Source: Cardinalis cardinalis (lineage: Eukaryota; Chordata; Aves; Passeriformes; Cardinalidae). From it: a DNA stretch of 64,000 nt. Positions 1 to 11,005 of the stretch are shown one piece after another; positions within the stretch are counted from its first letter, which is position 1, and each line of letters opens with the position of its first letter. The notes below the pieces were generated by a model. It searched no databases, was not told where the DNA came from, and saw nothing but the letters and a program-made list of their open reading frames with translations. The stretch lies in assembly GCA_014549065.1 (NCBI GenBank), contig JACDOX010000051.1, positions 1,311,291-1,375,290 of the forward strand, in the 5' to 3' direction. Made by a program: the position numbers and the translations under genes.

Positions 1-3000
1 TCTGCAAATGGGGCCTCCTTTTTTTTTTAATTTCTCAAAAAAAACCTTCTCTAGAGGCAGTGTCACCTGTGAAGGAGGAAATCACTGCACNGTCCTGCAA
101 GAGGAACAGAGAAACCCTGAGTGGGAGTTTTGTATCAGATGATGCTTCNCAGAGGGTCCTCAAACTCCTGAACAGCAAAACCCCCAGAGATCCACACCTG
201 ACCAAGGCTGGGCTTTTCAGGAGCTGTTGAGATTCATGAATTTTAATTTANATTTTAATTTTAATTTTAATGGGTGACTGTTGCTGCAGGGCTCTGGCAG
301 CCCTCCTCTCAGGCTGTGGCAGTGCAGGCAGACTCTCTCNGAGCAGTTTTCTTGCTGAAAAGCAACATTTGCCTTTAAGATTAACGGGCCAGGAAAACTT
401 CACAGCCCTCTGGAGAAAATGTTGTCGAGCCATTAGAAGCACAAAAGGACAACAGTGTTTTGCAAGGCAGCTCATTTGCTGAGTGTCATTAAAAGCTCCT
501 GTACCTCCCTGGTGTGTTGTTCTCATTATTAAAAGATAGACAATATTACACTAATTGGAGGTGAGTGTTTTAAGTGCTGTTTTTATCCTCTATCACTCCT
601 CTGGGTGATCAGAGCTATCTGTTCTTGTCCCTCCCTGACAAATTTCCTCCAAAGTGGATTTTATATGAATGATNAAATTAATTACTATCTATCCTGGATC
701 ACTAGCAGCTGGATTCTGACATTAAAGTTAAGTTTTAAATTGTTTCTTTTCATTTTATTGACGTTCTTCACTGAGCTGAAGGGAGGATCCCAGTGAGATT
801 ATTGTTCCCTGTACCAGATTCCCATTCTGAAGGTGTTGGGTTAATATAATATAATTAAAAATCACATTTCTAGCTATGGAAATTCAATTAATAATAATAA
901 TAATAAACATTACTAATAATAAATAATAATAAATAGTAATAATAATAGCTGTTATTTGAATGTAGGCTGTTCAGAGCAGCTGATGGACTCAGGCTACTGA
1001 AAATGTCACTTTTATGACTTGGGCCCTGCCATCCTCACACCAGTGGCACCCAGAGCTTGCTGACATTTTTTGTGAGCACTTTTCTTGCTGATTTGAAGGT
1101 TGTTCCCTGCTAAGTTTAGATATTACCCCTCAATTCTTCTGCTGGACCAGGAGAAATGCAGTTTAGGTGAGGTGAACTGACAACCACCACCTCACTGGGT
1201 TATTATTGTTTATGACGTGCAATTTAAAAGCCAAATTTTCCAACAATTTATGGACGTAATTATGCACCTAATTTGCACAGTTATTTTAGACTGATGTATA
1301 GTATTGGCTAACTGCAAGTTCAGCTGGGCTAACACAGGCCTGGAACAGCCCCAGATGCTCCCTGGTGTGTTTTTCCAGGGGATGATGCCACATTTAACAT
1401 AATCTCTTCTAACTNCAGTGAGCACTAAGTCAACCCTGCTAATAGTTTCACACCAGCTAAAGCCACATTATTTTTCAAGGTGAGAACACCCATTATTCTC
1501 AAGAGAAGAAATCTCCTCTGACTTTGTAGTCTGGCAGTAAAGGGCACTGGTCAGACAAAAAAATTAACAGGGCTGAGCAACTGAGCTGCTCCTTTTGAAG
1601 TGCAGGTCACAGGAGCAGCACAGCTTGGGAATTTTCATTTGGGTTTTCCAGGTGACACAGAATCCACGTGTGTAATGCACAATATATGAATCCATGGGCT
1701 CATCAGTAAGGATTTTGGGACATTCTCTCAGAGCCCACAGCCTCTGAAGGGTGCAAAAGGTTCCACAGGCTTGGAAATCCATCCTTGTCATGCACAGCAC
1801 AGGGAAAAAGAAATGTTGCAATTCCTGTCACCCTGCCCAAAGCCAGGCCAGCCGTGGGGACAAAAGTTTGCCCACAAAGCTGATGTTAGTGAAGGATTTT
1901 CAGGAAGCTGCTTCAATAACTCGGGATGAAACCTCCTGAGTGTTTGCCCAGTGCCACACAAAGCCAGAGGTTTCAGAGGAGAGGGGTCTCTGTTGCTGTA
2001 AAAGCCCCAAATCCCCNGATGGCAACAAGAAAATAGAAATAAATAGAAAAGAGCAATTCTATCCCTGTAATGAGTCATCTTGGTGGTTACTAAGTACTTG
2101 CACAGCTCGGCTGAGCTGAATGCTTCATAAAGAGGCTGAGCTGAAGAGGATCCATATGAAAGTGTGGNTTCCAGAGATTTATGGGGAGCCCATGCGGCTG
2201 TAAATCACTGACAGGGCTCTTGTCTGACTGCATCACGTAACAGAATGATCACATCCCAGNGCAAGACAGAAATGACTCATTTCATTCCATGGTAAGAGAA
2301 ATCCTGGATGAAATTGAAGTTTTGGGAGCTCGAGCCACTCATATGCATTCACTTTTGCTTCATGGTCTTTAAAATCTCTCATATTGCTTTGAAGTGAGGT
2401 TATTTATTAAAAATAAAACACCAAACTAAGTCAAATTCAGACAGCAGTACAAAATAGACATNCAAATATCTGACCTGAACGAACATTTCACAAATATAAT
2501 TCAAACAACAAATGAACAGCACAGCACAAAAACAACATCATCATGATTATGAAGCTTAAAACTATTTTCTCCAAGCTTGCCTGCCTTCAAAGATATTTAA
2601 AACCTGCTTCTCCTCCAGCGTGTATTAGTGTCAATCAAAAATAACTCTGCTCAGGTCAATGGATTTACACAATTGCAAAATTAGTGTAAGTGAGAGGACA
2701 ATCAGAGCTTTTATATACTACAAAAATCTCTCTTAATAGCAACAGCAATAGAGGAGAAGGAGGTGGGAGGTTCCTTTCCAGGACGGGCTGGGCNGATAAA
2801 CAAGAAAAACCTGCTGAGCTTGTGAGTGAGGATTTGGAGGAGGAGCTGCAGCATTAATTTAACCATTAATTTACTCCTTTACAATTTCCCCTTTCTATCT
2901 TTCCTTCACCTGGCACATTTAGCAGCAGCTGGGCTGTAGGTTTAAAATCAGAGTGCAGAGATGTGCAGGTCCATCACACAGGACCTGTGAGAAATATGGA

Positions 3001-3979
3001 AGTTGAGGATTGCATCCTGGNGTGGGAGCAGTGACTTTGGGGGTGGCAGTGTGTGACAAAGGGTGTCCCTCCAGCCTGGGGCTCTGCCCAGTCCTTCTGC
3101 AGCCCCAGGGCCAGCTCTGGGCAGCTGGGAGGGTGGGCTGGGGGATCCATGGGGTGGTTCCAGGGAAAGGTGCCCTCAGGAGACACATTCCCAACAGGAT
3201 CAGCCCTTCCCCTGCAGGGACTCTTCTGCCACAGGACATCAGTGACCAAACAAGGGGACATCAGGATTTCACCATCTCTGGTGGCTGTCCAAACCAGCTG
3301 TGGCCCTCTGGTGCCTTCCCTGACTGGGACAGGCAACCTGAGCCACTCAGGACATGGAAAACCACGGCCAAAAGGGAAGGAGAAGACTCAGCACTGAAAT
3401 CCTTTGTGCTGTGGGACTCCACAGACGTGCCAGAAGTGGATTTGTTCAGATCTTGTAGCTGATCAGATTCCCAGATCACAGAATCCACTAAAAATTGTCA
3501 CTAAACATCTTTTGTTGGAAGACTTGATGGACTCAAAGACAAAAATAAGTAGAGATGTGTGGAGAAAATGCTCCTATTTCTTNCAGAGGGACTTCCCTGG
3601 CCACAGAAGGTCCATGTTTGGAGTTGAGAAATGGTTCACTTCCATATAGAAAAGAGATTGCCCCAGCATCTATAGATGTTTGAACCTTGCCAGCCAGAGA
3701 GGAAAATCCACTTATTCAGGACAAAATACAACTTCCTTAAAACTGCTGGGACTTTGCCAGCAGCTTAAGCCACAAATAATTTACCCAGAGAATATGAAGT
3801 CAACAAGCTCTGGAACTGTGGGAACTNCAACTGTTGAATAAATCATTCATGAATCTCATTTAACTAAGGACAATTAGAATATCCCAAAGCAATAGAGGGA
3901 TCAGAATGTTCCAGATAAACACAGATCAGGCTCTCAGCTGAGAGCAGAGCAAGGCTTCACTGAAGCTTTGTGCTCAATG
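1..3979. other. Intergenic DNA, no gene recognised
   Basis: I see no exon, RNA gene or interspersed repeat that I can name here. The open frames are short, are interrupted, and match no protein family I know. Small simple repeats are present: a TTTTAA-type tract at 238-271 and an AAT-rich tract at 886-949. The 2880-3460 part is more GC-rich and has overlapping open frames on both strands, which is expected from composition alone. Confidence 0.7.
886..949. repeat. AAT trinucleotide microsatellite, interrupted
   Basis: Repeated AAT/ATA units run with interruptions (AAC, AAAT, AGT). The tract is non-coding and is the kind of site that varies in length between individuals. Confidence 0.85.
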
Positions 3980-4350
3980 CTCAGAGCCCTGGACCAGAGT
4001 CCTGAAATTCTCAGGGCATCCTTTATAGCTCAGAACCTTTTCAGAACTGGCCTGTGGTGCTCAGAGCCCTGGACCAGGGAATCCTGAAATTCCCAGGGCA
4101 TCCTTTATAGCTCAGAACCTTTTCCAGGGCTGGCCTGTGGTGCTGGGAGCCCTGGACCAGGGAATCCTGCACTGCTCAGAGCATCCTTTATGCTCAAAGC
4201 CCTGCCCAAGGGATGTTCTGCAATGCTCAGGGGGTGTCCTGAGATGCTCAGAGCCCTTTTTGGGAGAGTCCTGTGATGCTCAGAGGGTGCCCTGCAATAT
4301 TCAGAGCCCTGGATCAGTCTTGTACTCCTTAGGGCATCCTTAATGCTCTG
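3980..4350. repeat. Degenerate minisatellite, about 80-bp unit
   Basis: The phrase CAGAGCCCTGGACCAG recurs with a period of about 80 bases at 3982, 4062 and (as GGAGCCCTGGACCAG) 4145. Each copy is followed by a GGGCATCCTTTATAGCTC-like phrase. After about 4190 the array decays into shorter pieces of roughly 40 bases built on GATGCTCAG and GGTGTCCTG. Open frames on both strands here come from the repetition, not from a gene. Confidence 0.8.
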
Positions 4351-4717
4351 AAGGCCACGTTCTTCTGTCACCTTGGGCCAGGGAAGTAGAACAAGCACTT
4401 GGGGAGTTTGTTCTCTGTTTTGGTCTCTGCTTCAGAGTTATTTAGTGGAGCAGAGAGCAGTTGTGAAGGATGTAAAAGCTCCTTTTGAGCTATTGGGAGC
4501 AGCAAGAGCTGTCCCAGAGGGGACAGGCCCTGGCACAGAGNAGGCACCACCACGTCCTGGCAGTGCTGCCCCAGCAGGCTCTGTCTGTGCTGGCAGAGGC
4601 TCTTTGCCAGCCCAGGACTGCCCTGGAGCCACATTTCTCCAGAGCTTCTCCCTGTGGCTGTGCAGAGCCTCCACGTGCTCCCTCCCAGCTTTGGGGTTTG
4701 GCTCCAGGGGAAGGCCA
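4351..4717. other. GC-rich spacer between two minisatellites
   Basis: This GC-rich stretch separates the 80-bp and 31-bp arrays. Long open frames from the flanking 31-bp repeat run into it on both strands. I recognise no domain or family signature and no convincing splice structure, so I call it non-coding. Confidence 0.6.
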
Positions 4718-5085
4718 GGCCTGCAGGAGACACAAACCCCACCAGGGCTACAGGAGACACAAACCAACCCCAGCAGGGCTGCAGGAGACACCAACCAACC
4801 CCAGCAGGGCTGCAGGAGACACAAACCAACCCCAGCAGGGCTGCAGGAGACACCAACCAACCCCAGCAGGCCTGCAGGAGACACAAACCAACCCCACCAG
4901 GGCTGCAGGAAACACCAACCAACCCCAGCAGGCCTGCAGGAGACACCAACCAACCCCAGCAGGGCTGCAGGAGACACCAACCAACCCCACCAGAGCTGCA
5001 GGAGACACAAACCAACCCCAGCAGGGCTGCAGGAGACACCAACCCCAAACCCCACGAGGGCTGCAGGAGACACCAACCCCAGCAG
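4718..5085. repeat. 31-bp minisatellite, 12 copies
   Basis: Twelve tandem copies of a 31-base unit built from GGCTGCAGGAGACACC followed by AACCAACCCCAGCAG. The differences are mostly single bases: ACAC versus ACACC, CAGCAG versus CACCAG, and GGC versus GCC. Copy 1 is 28 bases, copy 11 is 34 and copy 12 is 27. Because 31 is not a multiple of three and the unit has few stop triplets, all three + frames and the - frames stay open across the array. The resulting 217-277 residue frames have the same repeated Gln/Thr/Pro- or Cys/Leu-rich peptide phase-shifted, so they are not evidence of a gene. Confidence 0.95.
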
Positions 5086-8000
5086 GGCCATGGCACTGCC
5101 CTGCTCCAGCAGGATTCCCTGCTCCCAGGGCTCCCTCCTCCTTCACCTCACGCTCCTGTCCCATCCCTGCTGGCTGTCAGTGCAAACACAACCAGACCTG
5201 TCGTGATTTTGGGTCACCAGCCACCTGAAAACCTGCCTGAGCTTTTGCCTGGCAATAGGAGCTGGTTGGGATTTTACTTTTTCCATCCAAGAGAAAAATC
5301 AAAAAATAGANAGTACAAAGCTCTGAGGTTTCTTGATGTTTTTATTCCAGTTTCTCCCCCTGCAAGGCTCCCTATCACAGTTCAGTGGGGTANTTCACCT
5401 TCTGTCCTGCTGACAAACAAGAGGTAAATTTGGACACATCATCCCAGCTCTAAGAGGGTTTCTCATTTCATTTCTCAGCCTCCTGAGGCTCTAGGAGGGA
5501 ATCCCACCTCCAGACAGCTCATAAAGTCATTTGTGACACAGGATGTCCCAGTTACTATACAGGAATGTTGAAAGCATTTTATTTTCTCCCCTTTGATTTT
5601 TATTGGTTGAGCTCCCAGTGCTCTGTGAGTAATTATACCATTTGCTTTATGTCTTGCTTTTCTAATGACTAATACCAAAATATATGTACAAGCAAATGGA
5701 AGCGTATTACTGAGTGATTAACAATGGACAATTAGGATTAATTAAGGCAATTATTTTAATAAATAAGAATTAGTAAAATATATCCATAAACAAAGCCNTG
5801 GCTCATATTTAGCAGGGCTGATGCAGGCTAAAGAAACAGAATTGTGACAAACTGGGAGCAGAGGCAAGGAGGAGACAGAGATGATTAAAGAGAAATAGTT
5901 GTGTACATAAAAAATGTAATTAGGCACAAGACAGAATGTGCATATCCAGACTGCTCTATCCCTGGCAAGGGTGTTTCATTTCATCTGTTACCACTAGAAA
6001 TGGGATTTACACACAGCCATTCCTGTGTCACCATGTCCTTAAACNTCCATCTCTTTCACAAAGAGTCACAAAGGCATAAAGCTGCCCTAAGAAACAACAG
6101 GAGAATCATTCTCTCCCATCCCTTTTTAGCACCTCANTTCTGCTCAGAGCACCAACAGGATGATTTGTCCTGCAGGTTCTGAGCTAGGAGTGAAATTCTA
6201 ACTGGTCTAAACAAGGTATGCTCTGACAACACTGAAAGCAAAGAAAATTCATTGTTTCTTTTAAGCCTTCCGCACCTATTGATGACATTCTTTAATGCTC
6301 AATTTTTTAGCTGATTTTGGGTGAGTGGAAGTTTTTCTGTTGCTGTATTTCACAGTGCCCCAGATTCCTCAGCCTCCATCACCTCTGGGAAGGACAAAGC
6401 CTGGCGTGGCCACACTGGGGATGATCCTGCTCCTGTGGCACCACAAGTGAGAGTTTTCCCCAGGGCTAATCTGCCCAATTAAATGGATATGGTTCATTAC
6501 TGGGCACTGGTAACCTTTGGCACAATCAGATCAACAGAAAGAACAGAGCTGTAAAATGAAAGCAAACCTCAAGGTTTGATGTCCTAGACCAGCGCCAGCA
6601 GCTTTTCTCCCTACAACAAAGTGCTTGAGGAGATTGGAGTGCTTAAATTCCAATCAAATGTCAGTAAAAGGCTGCTAGAGGGTTTAATAACCAGAGNGGT
6701 AGGAAAGGACAATGAAACCCTGAGGGTGGTGCCACGGAACAAGGCTGTGGTGTCCCCAGCCCTATTCAGCAAACTGTGGTTTTAAACAATATTTAAAAGT
6801 GGTTCTTTTTGGCTGGGATGCTTCGGGGTACAAAGCTGTCAGAGCCACAGCCCCGCTCTCCCCTCCTGCAGCAGAGCCCAGCTCTGGCTCAGCTCTGGGC
6901 TTTTTGTGGGGAAGAACTCCCAGTCCCAGCAGAGCCTCGTAAAGCAGCTCTGATAAATCAAACAGCATTTCTGTGGGTGCTGGAGGTCAGCACAGCGACA
7001 GGGGCACACTCACAGCTGAGAAACCAAAGCCCCCAGCAGAGACTGTCTCAAGTCCATGATTATTCTGTTTGTGTGCTTTGTCTGCTCCTCTTTTTGGCCA
7101 TGATTGAACAGGTTTAACGCGTGGTTTGGGATTTTCCTGAGCTGGTGCCTCAATTTGTTATTGGTGGTTATNAGGATTTTCTCTCTCTGTTAGCCAGAGT
7201 TGTGGAGAGGAAGGAATTAAGNAAGAGTCCAGAAAAGTGCATCCCATTGCCCCAAGTCCAAGCTGGAGGCCTCCAGAACTGGAAAACTGCACAATTGGAA
7301 GGGTAAACAATGTGGCACATTAGAAGTTAAAACAAGTCTGCTTCAGTCCATTCTCAGACAACACACACAAAAAAAAAAAGGCACAAAATCTTTTTATTTT
7401 AGCATAGAAGAACATCAAAATGATATTTATCTCCCTCTTGGGAGAGATGGAATTGAAAACATTTTAATTCATAAATATCTGGGTTATTTCTTTTCTGGAA
7501 ACTGCCTGAGAATCCAGAGAGGACAGGGAGCTCCAAGTTTAAAACCACGCTGGCAAACCCAGGTAGAGCAGCTCCCAGACATGGTTATTCCCAGGAAATC
7601 TCTTTTCCTGGCTGCCTCTGGAGCCCAGCCCTCGCAGCCTGCTTTGGAGCATGTTCTGGCCGCCTGATTGAGCCATCATTTTATCATTTGGCTTTTGCAA
7701 CTTCTCTTGCCTCACTCNCATGCTGCCAATAAATCAGAATTTCCCTGTGCCACGTGCAGGTTTGGAGGGGTTTTGGAGGTTTGAAGGAAAGAAGGGGAGC
7801 TCAGGGTTTGCTTTTGGGGTCAGTGCATTGCATTTCACTGTGGAAGCAAACACAGGCCGAGTTCTCTGTTAAGGTTTTCAGGCAGAGCAGTCCAACAGGC
7901 AATTTCCTGCCCTAAGTAGTGTTATAATTAGGATTGCCACTGGAATGAAACACTCTGTGCCCATATTATGGTGTTACACCATGTTAGCATTTCATTGTCA

Positions 8001-9519
8001 CACCTGACAGACTTCCACACCCCCACATCTGGAGAGGGGAACCTCTCCTAATGCTGCTTTTCACAGCCTGGCTTTAAATTGACTCAATAAATAGTAGTAT
8101 TCCTCAATAAATATTTCCATCCATGTGGCAATCAGCTGAGGAGCAGGGACAGTGGATAAATGATCACAAAATCTTGTGGTTGTTTGTTATCTGTACAAAG
8201 GCACACATGCACATTTATCAGCATCTTGGCTCCAGCAAAGCAGGAATGCCAAGAGAAAATGTTTGGATTTGGTGATCAAACCTCTCAAATCCAGCTGGGC
8301 CAGCCCAGGAGTCCTCCTGAGCTCTGTTCATAAAAGCAAATCAGCTGAAGCTGTCCACAGACACACACCAGGTTTAGGGATATCACAATTGCTGGCAAAA
8401 AGACCCTCCTGACACCAGCAGCAGCATCCATGGGCAGTTTCTAACCCCAGCTTCCCATGGCTGGCCTTTAGGCTTGCAGAACAACCAGGAAAATAATGAA
8501 ATTAGGAATAAAATGAAGCCTAAAGAGCGAGCTGCAGGCCTGGCTGGTGTGTGAGGAGCTGTTTGAGTGTGGATCAGTGCAGGAGCCTCCCCAGTTCATT
8601 AGGAGCCAACAGGAAGTGCTGCAGCCCCAAATTCCTGTCATTTCATCTGCAGAGGAGCCTCTGGCGTGTAACCAGATCTCTGCCCTGCTTTAGGGCTCCC
8701 TGATCTTTGCCTTCAGACTTCTGGCCAGGATTAATTTACATAGGGCTGGAAACAAGCGTGGCACTGGCTTGGGTTACACGCAAGGAACACCAATAAACTT
8801 CCTGGTGGAGCTAATAAAGGAAATTGGGGAGGAAGGAACAGTCTATCAATTATCAATAGGAGAGAAGCTGCAGGAATCGAGTGAATTAAAGTGTGCAAAC
8901 CAAGTAGCTGGAAGTTGGGATTCCAAAGGGGACTCAGAGCTCCCTCTCATTTTGAGCAAAATTCCATTTACAGACTGTAAGAGGAGAGAAAAACAAGCCA
9001 AGAGACAGGGAGAGTAATGGCAGGAGACAGCACCTTTTGGAAAGAAAGGAGAAGGGGGTGATTTATTCCTAACTGGGAGAGGTGGAGATGTGCCACTTTT
9101 CATAAGATATGAGGGGNAAAAAAAACAGCTTTTGACGGGGGGGATTTTCTTGAACCATTTGTTTACATCATTGTTTTACTGCCACTCCTGTTTTTGTCTG
9201 ATCACCAATAAATGAAAATTCAGAATTTTCACTGGAAAATTCATTCCAGTGAGAACAGTACCTCTATATCCAGTGCTGAATCTGACCCAGGGAAGAAACT
9301 GGGATAACATGGAAGAAGACAGAACCCTGCTCTTGTGGGGCTTTTTCCCCATCACCACTCTCCAGTNAATGGGGTTTTTTTACTAATATCTAAATCTGCT
9401 CCATTTCTAAGGATCCCATCCTGCATCTCAAACACATTCATACTTTCTGCCTTGGATCTAAATTTTCTTCCAAATTTGACTTGTTATCCTTTCTGCAACC
9501 TATTTCTGCTTGTTTCCTT
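5086..9519. other. Intergenic DNA, no gene recognised
   Basis: No exon or RNA gene that I can support. The sequence is of mixed composition with AT-rich patches, such as 5670-5790. The open frames are short and show no family signature. No interspersed repeat was recognised. Confidence 0.65.
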
Positions 9520-9520
9520 A

Positions 9521-9553
9521 TAGTAGTAGTAGTAGCTGTAGCAGTAGTAGTAG

Positions 9554-9636
<83 letters not shown>

Positions 9637-9637
9637 T
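9521..9637. repeat. AAT/TAG trinucleotide microsatellite
   Basis: A TAG-rich start (TAGTAGTAGTAG, with CTG interruptions) passes into an uninterrupted AAT run of about 27 units at 9555-9637. The poly-Asn and poly-Ile open frames across it are artefacts of the repeat. Its length is likely to vary, and it may be collapsed or misjoined in a draft assembly. Confidence 0.97.
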
Positions 9638-10933
9638 TATGGGTAAATGTTTACATATTTTCTCCTTTCACATTCAGATTTCACACCAACCCACAAGAGA
9701 GATTAAGAACAAGATCCAGGAGAGCAAAAACAAATATTTGGTCTTGTAGCACGCTTCCATGAGGTCACGGATCAGAAAAAAAACTGGGCCAGAAAGCTCA
9801 AAAATGGGACACACCCTAACCCAGGCCTGACTCTGAGCACTCTGCTAAGTCCTTTTCTGGCAGATGGGCTGTGCAGAGGGATTGCCTTGGCCAACCAGCT
9901 CCTCACAATTTGTGCTTTTCAGTAGTCGGAGTCAGGATTGGGAAAGTTGTTTATTATTCAACCATCTCTTCCAAAGCAAGGGAAACTCTGTTTATAAGAA
10001 GCTTCAAAAGCCTCTGTCACAGCTATCAAGGCTCTACACTCTGTGCCTTTGCCAAGTCAAATTAGGTTATTTTACTTGATATTAAGTTTGACAAGCAAAG
10101 AGCCTGTGAAAACCAGAATCCCAACTGGGCGTGCCTCCCACAGCTCGCTCCATTTTTGAGGGCAAAAATTCCTACAGTAGCCCTATTCTTCACTCTCATA
10201 TTTCTGTCTGTATTTATCTTGTCTGGAAATTCCCCTCACTGTGTCCTAGACATCTTCTAATATTCAGATTCTCCAAGAATGTGACCAGCTTTGTTTTGGC
10301 AAACCGGTCTCGCCGCACGGGGAGGGCTCTGTGGGCTTTGGTTTCTGTTTACCTCCACAGATGATAAATTTATTATCATGCTAATTTGCAGGTCCACTGA
10401 GTGTATCAGACTTGTGGGCTCCTCCATCCTATAAAAATACCCTTCTGTTACATCATTTCCTGGCGAGGACGGTGCCAAGTTAATTTGTATTTGAACAGAC
10501 ATAGATAATGAGGCAAAATATTAATAATATGTTGCATTTTCAGAAAGCAGGACCAAGTCTTTGAGGACAGAGGGAACATGGAAGATTTCACTCCTTACTG
10601 CCTATCCAGGAAGAGCTTCCACTAATCTGCTTTGACCATGTTGAAAACAGAATCAGGCCTTTGAGACCCAGAGTGGTCCAAAATCCATGGAACTATTTAA
10701 TCAAATCATACTTGCACTTCATTGAAGAAAGCTGTAAATGTTGGCCTAAATGTTTCCAAAAATCATTGTCGTGGATTTCCCCCCTCATTTTGGGAGCCCA
10801 GCCCCAGTACAACTCCATCACTGTCTGGTTTAGCACTCTGATTTCAGTGTGGCCACCAAAACTGAAGAGGTATTTAAATATATTCTTCAACAGATTGAAA
10901 TATGAATCTGCATTATCATGGAAATATGAAATA
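9638..10933. other. Intergenic DNA, possible small regulatory block
   Basis: No gene recognised. At about 10362-10390 there is an AT-rich phrase containing a GATAA-n5-TTATC inverted repeat followed by CTAATTTGCA. This resembles a cluster of GATA and homeodomain sites, but there is no direct evidence of function. Confidence 0.5.
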
Positions 10934-11005
10934 ATCAAATCATAGAACAGCCTGAGGTGGAAGGGACCTTAGAGATCCCCTGGATCCAGACCCCCTGCCC
11001 TGAAT
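10934..11005 (-). mobile_element. CR1 LINE 3' fragment, reversed
   Basis: The sequence reads ATCATAGAACAG, then GGTGGAAGGGACCTTAGAGATC, then CCAGACCCCCTGCCCTG. This is the reverse complement of the 3' end of an avian CR1 element, including one terminal octamer remnant. The similarity fades after about 70 bases, so it is a severely truncated dead copy. 5' truncation is normal for CR1. It has no coding capacity. Confidence 0.85.

Noticed and set aside
2919..3462. Overlapping 106-150 residue frames
   Set aside because: They overlap on both strands in GC-rich DNA, contain an N, and show no domain, start context or splice evidence.
4718..5085. CRISPR-like array
   Set aside because: Units are directly tandem with no unique spacers, in a vertebrate nuclear genome. 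The same holds for the array at 59113.
4373..5427. Open frames of 242-277 residues on both strands
   Set aside because: They are produced by the 31-bp minisatellite; several frames are open at once and encode the same repeat phase-shifted, with no known domain.
9481..9762. Poly-Ile and poly-Asn open frames
   Set aside because: Direct translations of the AAT microsatellite.
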